NCBI GenBank assembly: GCA_013407085.1
Contig: JACCGJ010010422.1
Span: forward strand, 1 to 64,000
DNA length: 64,000 bases
Reading direction: 5' to 3'
Source of the DNA: Atriophallophorus winterbourni
Lineage: Eukaryota; Platyhelminthes; Trematoda; Plagiorchiida; Microphallidae
Shown here: positions 60,189-64,000 of the stretch, piece after piece
Numbering within the stretch: the stretch's first letter is position 1
How the letters are laid out: every line of letters begins with the position of its first letter
Notes under the pieces: model-generated
Told to the model about the DNA's origin: nothing
Database searches by the model: none
Seen by the model: only the letters and a program-made list of their open reading frames with translations
Made by a program: the position numbers and the translations under genes

Positions 60189-60278
60189 TCATGGATCACT
60201 TCTTTTGCATATAAAGTCCACGAATTCCTGTTCGCTGACACAACCGCTTTTGGAGGCGTTTACTTCGTTAATCATTTC
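60189..60278 (-). CDS. EF-hand protein, terminal exon
   Basis: After the acceptor TTTCTCTATATGCAG (exon from 60278) the frame is open in phase 0 for 29 codons to TGA at 60191-60189: EMINEVNASKSGCVSEQEF, then VDFICKRSDP. The calcium loop positions are N, S, S, G, V and E (N-x-S-x-S-G-x-V-x3-E-F), flanked by the helices EMINEV and FVDFI as in calmodulin-like proteins. The loop lacks the usual first-position aspartate but keeps the bidentate glutamate. Fluke tegument and calmodulin-like proteins commonly end this way (general knowledge). Upstream exons must lie at higher coordinates; none was assigned securely. A minus frame at 63523-63413 (AWDYNGDGSEEYALLM) is a possible partner. Confidence 0.6.
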   Translation of the reverse strand, partial: EMINEVNASKSGCVSEQEFVDFICKRSDP

Positions 60279-61043
60279 CTGCATATAGAGAAACATATTA
60301 TGACGCAAGTGAGTCATCATGTTGAAGGTGAGATGAGAATATTCATAAATATGATTTCATGTTTGAAATGTTTCAGTCCTTTTAGTGATATCAAAGATTT
60401 TAAACATTCAGTAGTCACAAACATATCCTCAAAGCATTAGTACAATATTCGGTGTAATCATACAGGTTAACTTAATGAAACAACTTAACTGAATCTTCTC
60501 AATTTTAAGCTGTTATCAACTTTCACAGAAACAATTGTATCCCATTACTATCTTCGATTTGAATTTACTTCATGTACTAACAGGTTTCGCTTATAAGTTA
60601 ATTATGCTGTATACATTAAGTTTAGTTATCGAATCAGACTCTTCATTTCAATGAATTTTTAACTTTTTTGCGCTCATTTGTATTTGATTTTCTAGAATTT
60701 CGTTTAATCCAATCTGATAGTGAAAAAGCACAAACGCATAATTGAACATTACATATTGCACAAATACTAACTGGAAAATTAATAATTGATACTTAATTAA
60801 GAATGTCAAATATCACTTACCAACTCAACATACTGGAACATTTTAGTCCTTACGTGAATAACTTACTGGCTTCTTCAGAAAACACTGACTAAACGGTGAT
60901 AAGAAACAACCATACTTTTGTGAGTATAACATAAATTGTGACATTTTTGAAAACATTTAGCTACGTGCACCCTTGAACGTTGGAATGCTGTGGCACTTAA
61001 AACTTGAAGCATGTTGTTCTAAATCGAGATCCTTGTTTCGCAG

Positions 61044-61754
61044 CAATTTAGATAATGCCAGCCGCGGTAATAGACCGCTGTGCTCGGATTCAGAGGATAT
61101 TTTCTTCAAACGTGATGCCCAGTAAACACGATATTAATTTTTTTCATACTCGTTTAAATCGATAAACGTTGAAAAGCTTCGCGATCACGATATTTGTCGT
61201 CTAATTTTCAGTTATTGTTTGAGCGCTTGCTTATTACTCGCCAAACGATTTTAAAATTTAATTGTTCATGTTCTCCAGCAAATATTCTAAAAAGAGATAA
61301 TTTAAGAACCGAGGAAACATTTTTAATCGCACTATGTATAGCTTAACTTTTCAATCGTTTTTAATTCCTATCATTCAAAATTCATTTACTTAATTTAGTA
61401 GCCACTTTTGCACAGTCACATCTGGAATGTAGGAGTCTATTATTAGGGATATCTTGAGCCTTGAGCAAAAAGATTTTCAGTTGCTGTCTTACTGATTTAT
61501 AGTCTGCTTTATTCTGCTCTTTTCTTTCTCAAATATTAATGATTTGATTGATATGAGTTGTCATGACTCCGACAAATATAACCGTCAATCTACTCAAAAC
61601 ACCTGGAAATAAATTTTTTACTTTTCAGTTTACTATAAGTTTACTTTTTCCTCCACTTTTCAGTTCACTGCAATTATACGGACGTTTAAGGTTAGATGAA
61701 TCCGATTTCCGCAAAGGCATCTATCATAACAAGACCAAACTGACCAAAATTTAG
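61044..61754 (+). CDS. Two-exon 3' part of an unidentified gene
   Basis: Exon 61044-61121 lies between TCCTTGTTTCGCAG and CCCA|GTAAAC and reads NLDNASRGNRPLCSDSEDIF then FKRDA. The terminal exon 61664-61754, after CCTCCACTTTTCAG, reads SLQLYGRLRLDESDFRKGIY then HNKTKLTKI and stops at TAG. The first ends with two bases of a codon and the second supplies the third, so they join in phase across a 542-bp intron. Both are open in one frame only and have polar, protein-like composition. The family is not recognised, and the start lies further upstream. Confidence 0.5.
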
Positions 61755-63163
61755 TAGCAAAATGTGCGACCGATTATATTTCGTAAACATTGTATTTTCA
61801 TCTGATACAAATTAAGTGATAACAATTATTGTCAATTTCGTGTAAATAATTTTTTATCTACAAACAAATTGTTTCCGATTAAAATAGATATTCGGTACGC
61901 AATTCGTTTTAGTACTCACTGATATTTAATAACTATAAACGATCATAACTAAGGATTAGTCCAACTATTCACAACTAATACTCTTATACCAACTATTTGA
62001 AAATCTTTGACAACATTATTATGGATTTTAAGGTCAAAAATACTTTGGAATATTCTTAAGAGATATGATAATGACGCGCAATCAATTGTTGTCATGTTAT
62101 CGATTCAATATTTGCCGGTTTCGGTCAATAGCTACACTTTCATCACAATCTTGCACTATCGAGTTGATTTTTAGAAATGTTTTGCCTTCAATTTACTACG
62201 CTGCAAACGAAGAGGGGAATCTTTCATCACATTTATTTCTAACCGTGATTTTAAATATTATTGTCAATTTAAAAGACGGTAACGACCCACTTCATATGCA
62301 CTTCAGGTATAATGGATAAAAAATCTATATTTTTGTGGATTTGAATGTTTTGTCTGGAAGTTACTTCAATTCATTACATGTTGGTTTATTTAATATCCGT
62401 TATTGTTATCGGAATATATTGGTTTGGCAAGCTAAAACTTTTTAATCTCTAAGATGCTTGATTATAAAAACGAATAATGCAAAGTCTAACGTCAACATCA
62501 TGAGTTACCTGGAAAAATTATTATTATTTAATTAATTTAATTTTACAGAAAATCAGACTTCGCTTGTTTTGATTGTCTATTTACATTTGTACTAACTCTT
62601 AGAACAGCCGTGAAAATTATTTTATAATCCATTCTTTCGCATGTATCTGTTCATGAACAATTCATATTTTCTTTGTCAACACATATGAGTTTCCAGGTCA
62701 AACCTATATTTTACTTTGTAATCAGACTGCACGTTTTTGATTAGTTATTCAGGTGTATCAGTATGATCATAACTTCAATATAGTTGCGCTATTCCATCTT
62801 TGGGATGGCAAGTTTATTTGATTTGAAGCACAGATTAATCGTTGTGACTTCTTATTTTACTCTAATCATATTTAGAAAACACCAAGTTGTGTCCTCTTAA
62901 GTAAAACATCAATTGACTTAGTTAGCCAACACAGAGTCTACACTTTTAGTTATGTATCGGTGATTTACTTATTTCATAATTGAGATGTATAGTTCACATT
63001 AATCCAGTTGCAGTTTCAAACACAAAAACACGGGTTAGGAAGGTTTTTCAAACAGAATAAAACTGTTTCCTCGGAAAAGATTCCCAAGATCAAAGATTAT
63101 ATATGGCACATTTTTCACTTTTCCCAAAAACGAAACTTCTTCCAAAATATTTTGCCGGTAGCC
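61755..63163. other. Intronic or intergenic, no gene seen
   Basis: AT-rich. An 84-codon plus frame (62065-62319) and a minus-strand acceptor-like CCCCTCTTCGTTTGCAG near 62208 were noted, but neither yields a convincing exon. Confidence 0.3.
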
Positions 63164-63223
63164 ATGGCAGTCGTATCACCGTTATGCAGTAAGTTCAGCG
63201 GAGCAAACCTAGCACATATCCAG
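63164..63223 (+). CDS. Candidate first exon, unidentified
   Basis: An ATG in strong context (GTAGCCATGG) is followed by MAVVSPLCSKFSGANLAHIQ and the donor CAG|GTATGC. A stronger internal donor, GCA|GTAAGT, at 63189 would shorten it to 8 codons. The frame is also open upstream from 63008. No downstream exon was matched. Confidence 0.22.
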
Positions 63224-63412
63224 GTATGCATGTTATCCGGTATAGATTGATACTTTTCTTTTTGCGACAAACCACTCATTATTAAACATTTTTAATAATA
63301 TGGCGGCTAATATCGAAAACGCTGTTGTAACTTAAGCGGTGTTTGGAGACTATGTTGTTTATATTTGTGACTACTCATCCGTGCAAGCCCATCGAACTAT
63401 TCACAAAGTTGA

Positions 63413-63523
63413 TCACCACGGTCCATAATGGAAGCGTTGGACTTGAGTTTCGCTGTTATTTGAGCTCATCAGCAATGCATATTCTTCGCTTCCATCGCCG
63501 TTGTAGTCCCACGCCTCAACATC
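63413..63523 (-). CDS. Candidate exon with calcium-loop motif
   Basis: After the acceptor CGGTAGCTCAG the minus frame reads DVEAWDYNGDGSEEYALLM and stops at 63413. D-x-N-x-D-G is the first half of an EF-hand or FG-GAP calcium loop. As an EF hand the second half is short by about three residues (EEY in place of x-I-x3-EF). It is on the same strand and upstream of the EF-hand exon at 60.2 kb. No clear donor is seen. Confidence 0.3.
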   Translation of the reverse strand, partial: DVEAWDYNGDGSEEYALLMSSNNSETQVQRFHYGPW

Positions 63524-63545
63524 CTGAGCTACCGTCCAACTTTTG

Positions 63546-64000
63546 ACCGATCCCAATTAAGCGTTTATGAACTGTTGTAACTCTTGATCGCTCAAATTGA
63601 AGGTAGGGTATTACAACATCGTTGTTTGTAGTCGTATCATACCAACTTGTCTCGCAAACAAATTTTCACAACTAATCCTGGCTAAAATGAGCTGTTTTGA
63701 TGCGAAGCTCGAGTTTTAAAGAAAATGTGGTCGTTTATTTCTGTTGCCATTTCTCAATTTCTTAAACCCATTTACGTTGGAAAACAAAATTTGTTGCTTT
63801 GTTTCTGTTGCTTATCCTTTCATATTAACAGTATAATGTTTAGAATCAGATTCATCAGACGTCTGAAAACAAATTATATAAATGGTATGCATTTGAATAG
63901 AGAACGAATCACACATCACGACGACAGATTTTGTTTTTAATTTAAAGTGACTTATAAAGTTGAAACTTTTGACTTCTAAATTCAATTCTTAAAAATTAGA
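63546..64000. other. Window end, no gene seen
   Basis: AT-rich sequence. A 71-codon plus frame (63725-63940) has a hydrophobic start but no other support. Confidence 0.3.

Noticed and set aside
61057..61073. GCCAGCCGCGGTAATAG resembling the small-subunit rRNA 530 loop
   Set aside because: The match is limited to about 17 bases with no rRNA sequence on either side; it falls inside a plausible exon.
61034..61119. Minus-strand reading KKISSESEHSGLLPRLALSK as a degenerate EF hand
   Set aside because: The plus strand has a far better acceptor and donor around the same bases and joins in phase to another exon. The EF loop would lack the terminal glutamate.
1..64000. CRISPR array, prophage or bacterial operon structure
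   Set aside because: No regularly spaced direct repeats, no dense same-strand ORFs, and clear spliceosomal introns.

Overview
The window is eukaryotic, AT-rich (roughly 36% G+C by eye) and mostly non-coding. Coding sequence sits in short exons with GT-AG introns. It is crowded with degraded CR1- and RTE-type non-LTR retrotransposons and with hAT, piggyBac-like and pogo-like DNA transposons. A duplicated universal stress protein (USP) gene, an EF-hand exon and the base composition fit a flatworm, most likely a blood-fluke-like trematode. That placement is inference. Nothing bacterial, viral or CRISPR-like was seen.

Layout. 1-3247: a CR1 endonuclease relic and an 882-bp pogo/Tigger-like non-autonomous element. 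3248-29915: a head-to-tail tandem duplication. Unit A is 3248-13889 (10.6 kb); unit B is 13896-29915 (16.0 kb, enlarged by insertions). Each unit carries a two-exon USP gene and an exon of an unidentified protein, all on the + strand. The unit B USP is intact (168 codons from the most conservative start). The unit A USP has a perfect exon 1 but a frameshift and a stop in exon 2. Unit B also holds a complete-ended hAT element (2705 bp, 8-bp target duplication), two CR1 fragments and a 46-bp retroelement tail. Unit A holds a 577-bp piggyBac-like MITE and a 168-bp SINE-like insertion. Empty sites in the partner unit prove several of these insertions.

29916-38550: sparse, with candidate single exons on both strands, an RTE relic, a second copy of the SINE-like element and, at 37948-38538 (-), a 196-codon open frame without an ATG that contains a membrane segment. 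38870-42430: two CR1 relics, then a ~0.54-kb direct repeat whose copies differ almost only by short indels, followed by two small + reading frames, one signal-peptide-like. 42430-56600: successive CR1 and RTE relics, with a small candidate host gene near 50.8-51.4 kb. 56600-64000: low-complexity intergenic or intronic DNA with an EF-hand terminal exon (-) and a phase-compatible two-exon + gene.

The genes form no pathway. The biology is local duplication of a stress-protein locus, its remodelling by transposons, and apparent gene conversion that kept two tracts (about 298 and 722 bp) identical while the rest drifted by a few percent. All alignments and percentages are by eye; no search was run.
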